Below are positions 9,662-18,161 of a stretch of DNA of 64,000 bases, in pieces. The stretch covers positions 29,791 through 93,790 of the forward strand of contig CAMKRZ010000008.1 in NCBI GenBank assembly GCA_946415315.1, read 5' to 3'. The position numbers and the translations under genes were made by a program. The notes below the pieces were generated by a model, which was not told the origin of the DNA, did no database searches, and saw only the letters and a program-made list of their open reading frames with translations. Position 1 is the first letter of the stretch. Each line of letters opens with the position of its first letter. Source of the stretch: an uncultured Lachnoclostridium sp. Lineage in GTDB: Bacteria > Bacillota > Clostridia > Lachnospirales > Lachnospiraceae.

Positions 9662-11440
9662 TTACTTTATAGTCATTGTTACTGTGTTTGAAACCACCTT
9701 GTTCCCGTGAGCATCCTTCACAACGCAGCGCCACTTATATGAGCTTCGCTCAGTCCGTATCTTTGTTTCCAGCACTGATGTTGTTGCACTTGGCGCTTCG
9801 ACATTAATCCATGCACTTTCTCCCGGTTTTTGGTATTGCCACTGATAAGTAAACGGACCTTCACCATCAACTTTAATTGTAAAAGTTACCTCTGTATATT
9901 TCGGACCTGAAACACTCTTGGGCTGTTGTGTAATAACCAACGACTTCGCTGTCGGTGTCGGTGTGTTCGTCGGTGTCGGTGTGTTCGTCGGTGTCGGTGT
10001 GTTCGTCGGCGTCGGCGTGTTCGGTGCTTTCGTCGGCGCATTCGTCGGCGCATTCGTCGGCGTCGGTTTCGGTGTGTTCGTCGGTTTTGGCGTGTTCGTT
10101 GGCATCGGCGTGTTCGTCGGCATCGGCGTGTTCGTCGGCTTATGAGCCGGCGTATCCGTCGGTACCGGCGTGCTTGTCGCCTTTGTTTCCGAATTGGAAT
10201 CGCTATCTTCCGATGACTTTCCGAACAATATGATGCACACAACTATCGCTGCGATTAACAGCGCAATTCCTGCCAGGATCAGCCACAGTTTTTTCCTGCT
10301 CTTCCCTTCCTTAAGCGGTGCGGGAGGTGTTGCAACAACACCGGCTGCAACTTTGTTATTGCTCGCAAGAAGCGCCGCGCGCATCTCACTTGCCGTCGCA
10401 TAACGGTCTTCCCGTTTAAATGCGCATGCTTTCAACACTGCCTGTGCGACGCCGTCCGAAGCATTGCACGGCTTCGGGAACGGTTCTCCCTGCATTCTCA
10501 ACTTCCAGGAATTTTCCCGATCGCTTGGCGTCAAAATTGCCTTATATGGATCCAGGAAAGGCAGGCGGTTATTATTCAGGAAGCGATACAGCATAACACC
10601 GAGGGAATAGATGTCCACACGGGCATCGTATGCCTCACCGTTGAAGACTTCCGGCGCCATATAGTTCGGTGACCCCTTATATGACGCTGCCACGGTATGT
10701 TCGAGTTTACGAGCCACACCGAAGTCCCCCAACTTGAAATCGCCGAACTCATTGATGAAAATGTTCTCCGGTTTGATGTCCCTGTGAATAATGTTCTTCT
10801 TCTCGCAGACTTCCAACGCTTCGCAGATATCGCAGCCAAGTTTGACAGTCTCCGCCTCCGTCATTTTGCGATCGCAAAGATAGGTATTCAGCGGGGTAAG
10901 GAGTTCCATTCGGATATAGATGTCCCAACCGATCCGGTCGGTTCGTTCGACAATCTTGTAATCCTCAATCCCGACAATGTTCTTCGCACTTTTCAGGGTT
11001 TGCAGGATACGGATCTCTCCTGCGAAATCCTGCACGATGTTCTCAAAATACGAGCGCGTGCCTTCTTCACTGAGTCCTTCCGCACGAACAGAATCCAGTT
11101 CTGTTTCATTAGCAGGGATTGAGATCACCTTGATTGCGGAAAATGTCCTGATCCCGAAATCCTCTCGCACCGCACGATAAACCGTTCCATACGAACCACG
11201 TCCGATCGGCTTCCTCTCCAATTTCCACTCCGGCCAGACGGAATCCAACAATTCCGGAGACAGGGAAACCGGATCTGCAGTCGTAGAATGAGCGGAAGTA
11301 TCATTCAATAACTTCTCCACGTTATCTGCTCCTTGAAATGATTCGGACAACATCCGTACAGTTCCCAGGGAATAGCCGCAAAACGGGCAGTTCACTGAGC
11401 GCTCATCACTGATTTCTTTTCCGCAATTCGTACATTTCAT
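9662..11440 (-). CDS. Zinc-ribbon Ser/Thr protein kinase with TP-rich stalk and Ig-like outer domain
   Basis: A 592-aa membrane kinase. Order: ribbon (CTNC...CPFC, then LGTVRM) at 1-32, linker, kinase domain at about 70-335 with [21 protein letters not shown] and APE intact, a membrane helix near residue 395 ([20 protein letters not shown]), a stalk of about 75 residues of TPTNTP repeats, and a C-terminal Ig-like domain of about 90 residues (ITQQPK...YQWQYQK...WRCVV). That Ig-like domain resembles the repeats of the secreted protein at 28100. GAGGAGG precedes the start. It lies 45 bases downstream of a PP2C gene; a 196-base gap follows. Kinase activity is well supported; the ligand is unknown. 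Confidence 0.9.
   Translation of the reverse strand: MKCTNCGKEISDERSVNCPFCGYSLGTVRMLSESFQGADNVEKLLNDTSAHSTTADPVSLSPELLDSVWPEWKLERKPIGRGSYGTVYRAVREDFGIRTFSAIKVISIPANETELDSVRAEGLSEEGTRSYFENIVQDFAGEIRILQTLKSAKNIVGIEDYKIVERTDRIGWDIYIRMELLTPLNTYLCDRKMTEAETVKLGCDICEALEVCEKKNIIHRDIKPENIFINEFGDFKLGDFGVARKLEHTVAASYKGSPNYMAPEVFNGEAYDARVDIYSLGVMLYRFLNNNRLPFLDPYKAILTPSDRENSWKLRMQGEPFPKPCNASDGVAQAVLKACAFKREDRYATASEMRAALLASNNKVAAGVVATPPAPLKEGKSRKKLWLILAGIALLIAAIVVCIILFGKSSEDSDSNSETKATSTPVPTDTPAHKPTNTPMPTNTPMPTNTPKPTNTPKPTPTNAPTNAPTKAPNTPTPTNTPTPTNTPTPTNTPTPTAKSLVITQQPKSVSGPKYTEVTFTIKVDGEGPFTYQWQYQKPGESAWINVEAPSATTSVLETKIRTERSSYKWRCVVKDAHGNKVVSNTVTMTIK
9950..10170 (-). repeat. TPTNTP-coding hexanucleotide-like repeat tract
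   Basis: Repeated gtgttcgtcggtgtcg-like units encode the Thr-Pro stalk of the kinase at 9662. The tract produces long overlapping ORFs in several other frames and on the other strand, which are not genes. Copy number may vary between strains because the units preserve frame. Confidence 0.8.
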
Positions 11441-11485
11441 CGTTGATACCTCCTCAACACTCTATCAAAACACTTTCATCCCTCA

Positions 11486-12250
11486 TCAGAAGAACAGGAA
11501 TCTCGGTTTATCCTTCTTTATCTCCAGCAAAATCAATGTGGTATTGTCCCTGCCTCCCTTGGCAAGCGCCTGTTTCAACATTTTCCGAGACGCCTTCTTC
11601 ACGCTTTTCTCGACTGCGATCGCCTGAATCTCCGGTTCGCTCAGCATGTCAGTGACTCCGTCTGAACAGATCAGATAGCGCTCTCCGACCTTACAGCGAA
11701 GCTTTACTATGTACGGCTCTATCACAAATTCTTCTTTGGGAATTCCGAGGCATTGTGACAGCGGCGGCTTCCGTCCATGCGCACAGGGCGCGACATGATC
11801 CTTGGAAATCTGTTCAATGGACTGTCCGCTTATTCGGAAAATTCTGCTGTCGCCCAGGTTGCATACATACAGCCGGTCCCCCTGAAACGCTAACATCGCA
11901 ACCGTTGTTCCCGTGGACTGGAGTTGCTCCTTCTTCGCAAAATCGCAGATTTCCTCATTAGCCGCAATGCAGAAATCATACAACTGGGTCTTCAGATTTC
12001 CCTTCCACTCCGTATGCGATGCACGTTTGGCAGCAAGAAACGATGACTCCTCGCCGCGCTGCTCTCCGCCAAGACCATCAAAAACCCCGAACACGCTGCA
12101 CTTCCTTGCGGAAACTTCGCCCGTCAAAGGATACACCTTCGTGTCCTTTCCGTTATAGCGATACATACGCTCACAGGTGTAATTGTCCTGATTCATTTTC
12201 CGTATTCTGCCGACATGACAGACACATGCATAAGCTATCTTTGTTCCCAT
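11486..12250 (-). CDS. PP2C-family Ser/Thr protein phosphatase
   Basis: A 254-aa PP2C phosphatase with all core motifs: NQDNY near residue 20, FGVFDGLGG near 55, GTTVAML near 114, NLGDSRIFRI near 131, LICSDGVTDML near 192 and GGRDNTTLILL near 232. It is the upstream partner of the 592-aa kinase (45 bases away) and follows the 458-aa membrane protein (55 bases). GGGGAT precedes the ATG. With the second PP2C at 4122, the island has two phosphatases flanking three of the four kinase genes. Confidence 0.92.
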   Translation of the reverse strand: MGTKIAYACVCHVGRIRKMNQDNYTCERMYRYNGKDTKVYPLTGEVSARKCSVFGVFDGLGGEQRGEESSFLAAKRASHTEWKGNLKTQLYDFCIAANEEICDFAKKEQLQSTGTTVAMLAFQGDRLYVCNLGDSRIFRISGQSIEQISKDHVAPCAHGRKPPLSQCLGIPKEEFVIEPYIVKLRCKVGERYLICSDGVTDMLSEPEIQAIAVEKSVKKASRKMLKQALAKGGRDNTTLILLEIKKDKPRFLFF

Positions 12251-12305
12251 CCGTTATCCCCAATACCAATCATATTCTGATCAAAACAACAGTTGAAAAC
12301 CAGTC

Positions 12306-13682
12306 TTATTCCACCGACTTCAGCAAGATCACCACATACGAGGTATTGCCCTTTAATCCTTCCGCATAGTCATCTGCTTTTACTGTTTCTCCGTGGATTC
12401 TCTTCGATGGAGAAAATGTGACTTTCTTCACGTTTGAAAAGGACAGCGTTAACTCTGTAGCAGGTACCGAGGAATCGAACGTATTCCTGTAATACTCGGC
12501 AGAGACAAGGACCCAGACTTTTCCGCCGGAAGCTGTCTCGCAACTGCAGGCATAGTACGTGTAGGTACGTGAAATATTCTGGTAAATGCCGTATTCCGGC
12601 ACGATTGAAGTCACGTCAAGATACACCGGTTCCCCTGCCGTCATGCCGATCGCATACTCCACCTCCGGTTTCGGCGTAGGTGTGTTTGTCGCTGTCGGCG
12701 CAGTCGTAGGCGTTGATTTCGTCGAGGACTTTTGGGAATTCCTGCGATCCTTCGAAATAGTAGACAAGACGGAAACAATCACAAAGAAAACCAATACGCC
12801 CAATATGGTGAACAGACAACCTTTTCTGAGCGTTCCGGATTGATTGTTCTGACTGTTCTGAACATTCTGAAAATTCTGAGTGGCCGGTGCTTTCAGTTCC
12901 AGCTGAATCCACTCGCTTTTCAACTGTGCTCCGACAGTCGGCAGGTCTCCGAACTCAATCATCAGAATCTTTGCCATGTAAGCGGCATTTGCTGCTTGTC
13001 CTTTTGCATTATGCAGATTGACAACAGCGTTTCTTACCATCGTGCACAATGTCATTCTCGCATTCGTGCGTTTTTCGGTATCTTCGTACGACGTTCTCAA
13101 ACGGTCGTCAAAGACCTGTACGATCTTCATGTATTGCCGGAGCCCCGTGAGATCACTCGTAACCAACTGCTCTGTCTGCTCACGGATCACGTTCAGTCCG
13201 GCGTTCACTTCTTCATCTGTCATCCCGTTCAGAAATCCGTCCATGGATGTATTATACATGCTGACAGATTGATATATGTAATCAAATTGTTCCTTCGATC
13301 CGGAAGCTTTTTCGATCTTCTCTGCGATGACCGGATTCGTCTTGCGAATGTGCTCCAGCATGTCCTTATCAGGATATTCGCGATACAGGCGGACAGCCAG
13401 TTCAGGATCGCGAGCAATCCTGTCCCAATAACCGTTTTCGACCAGAAACGCCTTCCAACTCCTGTCATTCTCTCCCTTGCTTACTTTTTGTGCAAACATA
13501 GAAAAAAGAAAAGCAAACACAAGACACCCTACACCGAACAGAACCTCCGCTAATTTATCGTCACTGTTACCGAAAATGCAGTTCACAATAAGTGTAACAC
13601 CGATTACCATCGAAACTGACCCCAACACGCTCAACAACGTCGCTGTACTGGAATTCTTATACACCGTCGTGTTCACTCTCAT
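12306..13682 (-). CDS. Multi-pass membrane protein with TP-rich stalk, unknown function
   Basis: A 458-aa protein that opens the kinase/phosphatase operon. Two membrane helices lie near residues 15-35 and 48-66, then a helical cytoplasmic stretch of about 220 residues, a third membrane helix near 298-318 (TILGVLVFFVIVSVLS), a short TPTTAPTATNTPTPKP stalk, and an outer domain of about 115 residues with two Cys in a CSC motif. I do not recognise the family. GAGGGG precedes the ATG at a slightly long distance. Its stalk and topology match the kinases, so it is probably a sensor or partner in the same system (inference). Confidence 0.78.
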   Translation of the reverse strand: MRVNTTVYKNSSTATLLSVLGSVSMVIGVTLIVNCIFGNSDDKLAEVLFGVGCLVFAFLFSMFAQKVSKGENDRSWKAFLVENGYWDRIARDPELAVRLYREYPDKDMLEHIRKTNPVIAEKIEKASGSKEQFDYIYQSVSMYNTSMDGFLNGMTDEEVNAGLNVIREQTEQLVTSDLTGLRQYMKIVQVFDDRLRTSYEDTEKRTNARMTLCTMVRNAVVNLHNAKGQAANAAYMAKILMIEFGDLPTVGAQLKSEWIQLELKAPATQNFQNVQNSQNNQSGTLRKGCLFTILGVLVFFVIVSVLSTISKDRRNSQKSSTKSTPTTAPTATNTPTPKPEVEYAIGMTAGEPVYLDVTSIVPEYGIYQNISRTYTYYACSCETASGGKVWVLVSAEYYRNTFDSSVPATELTLSFSNVKKVTFSPSKRIHGETVKADDYAEGLKGNTSYVVILLKSVE

Positions 13683-14157
13683 GATGCCGTTCCCCTCTCG
13701 TCTTCTTAAGCAGGACTATTCAACCGGAAAGTTGCCCTTGTCACGGGTTCAGATGCTGTTCGAATAATGCGATTTTTCACATTTTCTTCACATATCTAAA
13801 TTTTATCTAAAACAATTTGCTATGTCAAACATAATATATCTATACATATACAGTATTCTAAAGGTTATTCCGTTTATTATGTCTTTTTTTGCATTATTGT
13901 AATGTTTCTTGGCAATTCCGTTCTCGTCGGTGCCCGCTTTATACAAATACTTATTCCCTTAATGCTTCATCTGTTGATCTTCTCAAACACATCCTCAACA
14001 AATATAAAAGTTTGCAATTACATTCGTCGATTGTCACCTTTATCTTGCTTTTTTTCTGCTGTGCACATATCATAATAACTGTGTTGTACCGAGATCAATC
14101 GGATATCGGATTACTTAAACGAAAAATCAAACACGGACGCGATCGGGAGGTAAAACG
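13683..14157. other. AT-rich divergent intergenic region
   Basis: About 475 bases separate the kinase island from the NTPase-CYTH gene. It is clearly AT-richer than its flanks. It holds a convincing minus-strand promoter at 13800-13828. I found no convincing promoter for the plus-strand gene, although one must lie here or start within the region. The 90-aa plus-strand ORF at 13889 has no ribosome binding site or protein-like composition and is not annotated. Confidence 0.7.
13800..13828 (-). promoter_or_regulatory. Sigma-A type promoter of the kinase/phosphatase operon
   Basis: On the minus strand TTGACA (13823-13828) and TAAAAT (13800-13805) are 17 bases apart. This leaves a leader of roughly 110 bases before the 458-aa membrane protein. 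It is the best promoter I found for the whole island. Confidence 0.75.
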
Positions 14158-15243
14158 ATGAAAACTACCAAGATTGTAATTACAGGCGGCCCGTGTGCCG
14201 GAAAATCCACCGCCATGAGCTGGGTGCAGAATGCCTTTACACAGATGGGCTATACCGTGCTTTTCATCCCGGAAACAGCAACGGAACTGATTTCCGGCGG
14301 TGTCGCGCCGTGGACATGCGGGAGCAACCTGGATTTCCAAAAGTGTCAGCTTCGTCTGCAACTTGACAAAGAAGATGTCTTTACGCAGGCTGCGAAAACC
14401 ATGAATGCTTCTAAAGTATTGATCGTCTGCGACCGTGGACTGCTTGATAACAAGGCATACATGAACGATTTTGAGTTTTCACAGGTGCTGGAGTATCTGA
14501 ACAGCAATGAAGTTACGCTTCGGGACAACTACGATGCAGTGTTTCATCTTGTCACAGCGGCAAAAGGCGCCGAAGGATTTTATACAACTGCCAACAACTC
14601 CGCCAGAACAGAGACCATCGAGGAAGCAGCCGCACTCGATGATAAGCTGATCAGCGCTTGGACAGGCCATCCGCACCTCAGAGTAATCGATAATTCTACC
14701 AACTTCGAGGATAAGATGAGGCGACTGATTTCCGAGATTTCGTCCTTCCTCGGAGAACCGGAACCGTACGAGATCGAACGCAAATTCCTGGTCGAGTATC
14801 CGGATGTCCGTTGGCTTTGCTCGATTCCGAACTGTCAGCGGATTGAAATCATACAGACATACCTGAAATCCGGTCCGGACGAGGAAGTGCGTGTACGCCA
14901 GCGCGGTATGGACGGCCACTACATTTACTTTCAGACAACCAAACGTCGGATCAGCGATGTAAAACGCGTGGAGATCGAACGCCGGCTATCGGAGCAGGAA
15001 TACCTGCATCTTCTTATGGATGCCGATACGAATTATCGCCAGATTCGGAAAGACCGCTATTGCCTGACGTTTGACAATCAGTATTTTGAGATCGATATTT
15101 ACCCGTTCTGGACCGATAAAGCTATCGTTGAGATCGAACTGAACGACGAAAACGAAGAGATCCGTTTTCCCGAACAGCTTAAGGTAATCAAAGAGGTTAC
15201 CAAGGATGAATCCTACACAAACAGGGCTTTAGCTCGAATATAA
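14158..15243 (+). CDS. P-loop NTPase-CYTH domain fusion protein (TTD14-like)
   Basis: A 361-aa cytoplasmic protein. The N-terminal half is an AAA_28-type P-loop NTPase with Walker A GGPCAGKST at residues 9-17 and an acidic CDRG motif near residue 97. The C-terminal half, from EPYEIERKFLVEYP near residue 200, is a CYTH (triphosphate tunnel) domain with the ExExK-type EIERKF start and repeated acidic/basic strands. The same pairing is known in the eukaryotic TTD14 protein. The substrate is not evident; triphosphate or polyphosphate binding is expected of CYTH. GGGAGGT precedes the ATG. It is a single-gene unit ending at a strong terminator. Confidence 0.85.
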   Translation: MKTTKIVITGGPCAGKSTAMSWVQNAFTQMGYTVLFIPETATELISGGVAPWTCGSNLDFQKCQLRLQLDKEDVFTQAAKTMNASKVLIVCDRGLLDNKAYMNDFEFSQVLEYLNSNEVTLRDNYDAVFHLVTAAKGAEGFYTTANNSARTETIEEAAALDDKLISAWTGHPHLRVIDNSTNFEDKMRRLISEISSFLGEPEPYEIERKFLVEYPDVRWLCSIPNCQRIEIIQTYLKSGPDEEVRVRQRGMDGHYIYFQTTKRRISDVKRVEIERRLSEQEYLHLLMDADTNYRQIRKDRYCLTFDNQYFEIDIYPFWTDKAIVEIELNDENEEIRFPEQLKVIKEVTKDESYTNRALARI

Positions 15244-15261
15244 CCGTAAATGCGACACAAA

Positions 15262-15298
15262 AAACAGACCTCCGGGCGTTTTCCCGAAGGTCTGTTTT
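15262..15298 (+). terminator. Bidirectional intrinsic terminator
   Basis: AAACAGACCT-C-CGGG and CCCG-A-AGGTCTGTTT form a long stem with a short T-rich loop, followed by TTTT on the plus strand and preceded by an A-run. It lies between the convergent NTPase-CYTH and galM genes and can serve both. Confidence 0.85.
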
Positions 15299-15362
15299 AA
15301 TACTGATCATTTCAAAATGTCTTGTCCGAACGGACCTGTTGTTGCCTCTTGCGCCAGCCTGC

Positions 15363-16457
15363 TTACTGCTCCTCCTCTTCCTCCACGGAGAACGAGTACA
15401 CCGTGCAATAATCGAAAGCTTCATCCTCACGGAAAATGCAGGTCGGGAAGGTCGGAATGTTGCAGGAGTTCGGATAGAACTGCGTCTCGAAGCAGACACC
15501 GTCGCGCTTCTTGTAGATCACGCCGCCCTTGCCGGGGTTCGGATCCTTCGAGCCGTCGATAAAGTTGCCGCTGTAGAGCTGCATGCCGGGAAGATCGGTG
15601 TAGACTTCCATCTTGCGGCCGCTCTTCGGATCGTAGAGGATTGCCACAAGGTCCATCTCGTCCTCCTCATCGATGTCGAGGTCGAGCACATAGTTGTGGT
15701 CGTAACCGCCGGCAATCTTGAGGCACTCCATGTCCGCGTTGATGTCGCGGCCGATCGGCTTCGGCTCCTGGAAATCCATCGCCGTTCCGGTGATGTCCAT
15801 GATCTCGCCGGTCGGGATCAGAAGCTTGTCGGTAGGCGTGATCTGGTGGCTGTTGATCCAGACTTCCTGGTCAAGCACGGAACCGCTCGCCTGGCCGGCA
15901 AGGTTGAAATACGTGTGGTTGGTCAGGTTGATGACCGTAGCCTTGTCGCAGTCTGCAAAATACTCGATCGCGAGGTCATTGTCGTTCGTGAGCGTGTAGG
16001 TCACGGTGACATTGAGGTTGCCGGGGAATCCCTGCTCGCCGTCCGGCGACAGACGCGAAAGCTCGACGCTCACGCACTCGTCATCCTCGTATGTCTCTGC
16101 CTCGTAGAACACCTTGTTGTAGCCGAGAGGGCCACTGTGAAGGTTGTTCACGCCGTTATCATTTTTCGCAAGCTCGTAGGTCTTGCCGTCGATCGTGAAC
16201 TGTGCTCCGCCGATGCGGTTTGCATGGCGGCCGATGAACGAGCCGTATCCGGGGCCGTTGGTCTCATAGCCCGTCACGTTGTCGTAGCCAAGCGCCACAT
16301 CCTCGAAATTGCCGTTCCGGTCCGGAACGATAATGTTGACGATCACGGCGCCGAAGTCCGACACCGTCACCTTCATGCCGTTCTTGTTCTCCAGCGTATA
16401 CAGGGTGGCTTCTTTTCCATCCTTGGTCTTTCCGAAACTAGATTTGCTGATACCCAT
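15363..16457 (-). CDS. galM: Aldose 1-epimerase (mutarotase)
   Basis: A 364-aa cytoplasmic enzyme of normal length that interconverts alpha and beta anomers of galactose or glucose. Family motifs are visible: GRHANRIGGA near residue 77, NLHSGPLG near 103, the catalytic His in LTNHTYFNLAG near 180, and the catalytic Glu in GVCFETQFYPNS near 325. The C-terminus carries an unusual acidic tail (VEEEEEQ). AAAGGAG precedes the start. It has its own promoter at 16588-16616 and stands alone between two terminators. Confidence 0.92.
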   Translation of the reverse strand: MGISKSSFGKTKDGKEATLYTLENKNGMKVTVSDFGAVIVNIIVPDRNGNFEDVALGYDNVTGYETNGPGYGSFIGRHANRIGGAQFTIDGKTYELAKNDNGVNNLHSGPLGYNKVFYEAETYEDDECVSVELSRLSPDGEQGFPGNLNVTVTYTLTNDNDLAIEYFADCDKATVINLTNHTYFNLAGQASGSVLDQEVWINSHQITPTDKLLIPTGEIMDITGTAMDFQEPKPIGRDINADMECLKIAGGYDHNYVLDLDIDEEDEMDLVAILYDPKSGRKMEVYTDLPGMQLYSGNFIDGSKDPNPGKGGVIYKKRDGVCFETQFYPNSCNIPTFPTCIFREDEAFDYCTVYSFSVEEEEEQ

Positions 16458-16587
16458 TCTGATATTCTCCTTTTTGTATTTCTGAGCCGCCCGGTACTCC
16501 CTCGCGACTCTTCGCGTCTCCGCATTGGTTTTACTCTTTTGTCAACGCGCACTCGATTTCCGTTGCGCCCCTTCTCTGACATTTTAC

Positions 16588-16616
16588 ATCATAGCAAATT
16601 CGCAACGGTTTGTCAC
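16588..16616 (-). promoter_or_regulatory. Promoter of galM
   Basis: On the minus strand GTGACA (16611-16616) and TATGAT (16588-16593) are spaced by 17 bases. The leader to galM is about 125 bases. Confidence 0.65.
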
Positions 16617-16640
16617 GAAAGAATCATCCGAAACAGAAAA

Positions 16641-16673
16641 AAGCATCGGAAAATGATTTCTTCTCCGATGCTT
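16641..16673 (-). terminator. Terminator of the ilvE-hisS operon
   Basis: A 10-bp perfect stem (AAGCATCGGA / TCCGATGCTT) with a 13-base loop is followed on the minus strand by TTTTTTC, directly downstream of hisS. The loop side includes one copy of the GGAAAATG octamer. Confidence 0.85.
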
Positions 16674-16723
16674 CTCTGAAAAACTCGTCTTTCACTGCGG
16701 ATATTCCGTCAAAACGATTCCTC

Positions 16724-18040
16724 TTATCTCACGGCATCCGCAAGCTCCGCGACCGCAACCGCGCGCTGCTCGCCGGTCGCCATGTCCTTGAGCATCACGG
16801 TTCCCTGTGCCGCCTCATCCTCGCCGATGATGGCCGCGTACGGGACACCGATCTTCGCGGCATACTTCATTTTCTGCTTCATGCCCTTGCTCTGGCAGTA
16901 CACGTCCGCGTTGATGCCCGCCCCGCGGATCGCCGAAGCGGCCGTGAGGGCCGGGCTGAGCTGTTCCGGTCCCATCGGGATCACAAGGCACCGTGCCAGG
17001 CATCCGTTCCCTGCCGGGATCAGTCTGTTCTCCTTAAGCTGGTAGAACAGTCTCGTCAGACCGATACTGATGCCGATGCCCGGAAGCTTCTGGTCCGTGT
17101 AGTACTCGGCTAGGTTGTCATAGCGCCCGCCGGAGCACACGCTGCCCATGCTCGGATAGTCGTTGAGCATCGTCTCAAACACCGTTCCGGTATAGTAATC
17201 GAGGCCTCTCGCGATCGTGAGGTCGATGATGAACGCGCTCTCCTCAACGCCGAACAGGCGAAGGTACGAAACCACCGTCGCCAGTTCCTCCACGCCCTGG
17301 CGGTACAGTTCGTTGTCGATCTCCTGCGCGCGGAGCGCTTCGATAACTTCATCGTTCGTGCCGCGGAACGCAAGGAACGTAAGGATCCTGTCCGCATCCT
17401 CGGTCTTCACGCCGAACTTCTCGAGTTCCTCCGTGACCGCGTCGCGGCCGATCTTCTCCAATTTGTCGATCGTGCGCAAAATGTCCCCGATGATCTCCGC
17501 ATACCCCAGTGCCGAAAAATACCCGTTCAGCACTTTGCGGTTGTTCATGCGGATCGTGAACGCGCCGAACGCAAGCTCCTTAAACACGTTGTAAATGACC
17601 GCCGGCATCTCCGCGTCGTACACGATATCCAGCGAGTCCTGTCCGATCACGTCGATGTCGCACTGGTAAAACTCGCGGAAACGCCCCTTCTGCGGACGCT
17701 CGCCGCGGAACACCTTGCTCATCTGGTAGCGCTTGAACGGGAATGTCAGCTCCCCTGCGTGCTGCGCCACATAGCGAGCCAGCGGCACCGTCAGGTCAAA
17801 GCGCAGAGCGACGTCGTTGTCGCCCTTCATAAAGCGGTAAATCTGCTTCTCGGTCTCGCCGCCCGCCTTCGCCAGCAGCACCTCCGAAAGCTCGATCGTC
17901 GCCGTGTCAAGCGGCAGGAAACCGTAGCGCTCGTACACGCTGCGGATCGTGTCATACATTTTGTTAAATGCGATCTGATCCTCCGGGAGCAGTTCCATGA
18001 ATCCCGGCATGATCTTCGGTTGTACTTTGTTCTTACTCAT
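16724..18040 (-). CDS. hisS: Histidyl-tRNA synthetase
   Basis: Class II aminoacyl-tRNA synthetase that charges tRNA-His. With the start moved to 18040 the protein has 438 residues; that ATG follows GGAGGATAT, while the ORF-track start at 18133 has no such site and adds a non-homologous stretch. Visible motifs: FDLTVPLARYVA near residue 75, the motif 2 region FRGERPQKGRFREFYQCDID near 105, and RGLDYYTGTVFE near 285. A C-terminal anticodon-binding domain is present. It is the last gene of the long rel/hemZ run, as in many Clostridia, and is closed by a strong terminator. Confidence 0.95.
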   Translation of the reverse strand: MSKNKVQPKIMPGFMELLPEDQIAFNKMYDTIRSVYERYGFLPLDTATIELSEVLLAKAGGETEKQIYRFMKGDNDVALRFDLTVPLARYVAQHAGELTFPFKRYQMSKVFRGERPQKGRFREFYQCDIDVIGQDSLDIVYDAEMPAVIYNVFKELAFGAFTIRMNNRKVLNGYFSALGYAEIIGDILRTIDKLEKIGRDAVTEELEKFGVKTEDADRILTFLAFRGTNDEVIEALRAQEIDNELYRQGVEELATVVSYLRLFGVEESAFIIDLTIARGLDYYTGTVFETMLNDYPSMGSVCSGGRYDNLAEYYTDQKLPGIGISIGLTRLFYQLKENRLIPAGNGCLARCLVIPMGPEQLSPALTAASAIRGAGINADVYCQSKGMKQKMKYAAKIGVPYAAIIGEDEAAQGTVMLKDMATGEQRAVAVAELADAVR

Positions 18041-18161
18041 ATATCCTCCATACCGCAGTCTCCCACGGTTCTTCGTTGCATTTTCAGACACCGGTCCGGG
18101 GCAATGTCCCGTCACCGGCAACGCGCGTTTCACCCCGCGCCGGGCTTGGGTCGTTCAGTTG

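Noticed and set aside
9886-10242. Arg-rich and Val/Gly-rich ORFs in the TP repeat tract
   Set aside because: They are other-frame readings of a hexanucleotide-like repeat inside the kinase gene.
13889-14161. Small 90-aa plus-strand ORF before the NTPase-CYTH gene
   Set aside because: No ribosome binding site, AT-driven composition, and it overlaps the real start and its ribosome binding site.
15339-16679. Plus-strand 446-aa ORF opposite galM
   Set aside because: It lies antisense to a clear galM with catalytic motifs, has no ribosome binding site, and shows Arg/Val-rich antisense composition.
18041-18161. T-box leader before hisS
   Set aside because: A GGGGTGAAACGCGC stretch loosely recalls the T-box AGGGTGGNACCGCG, but the match is poor, and there is no terminator/antiterminator pair in the 121-base gap.
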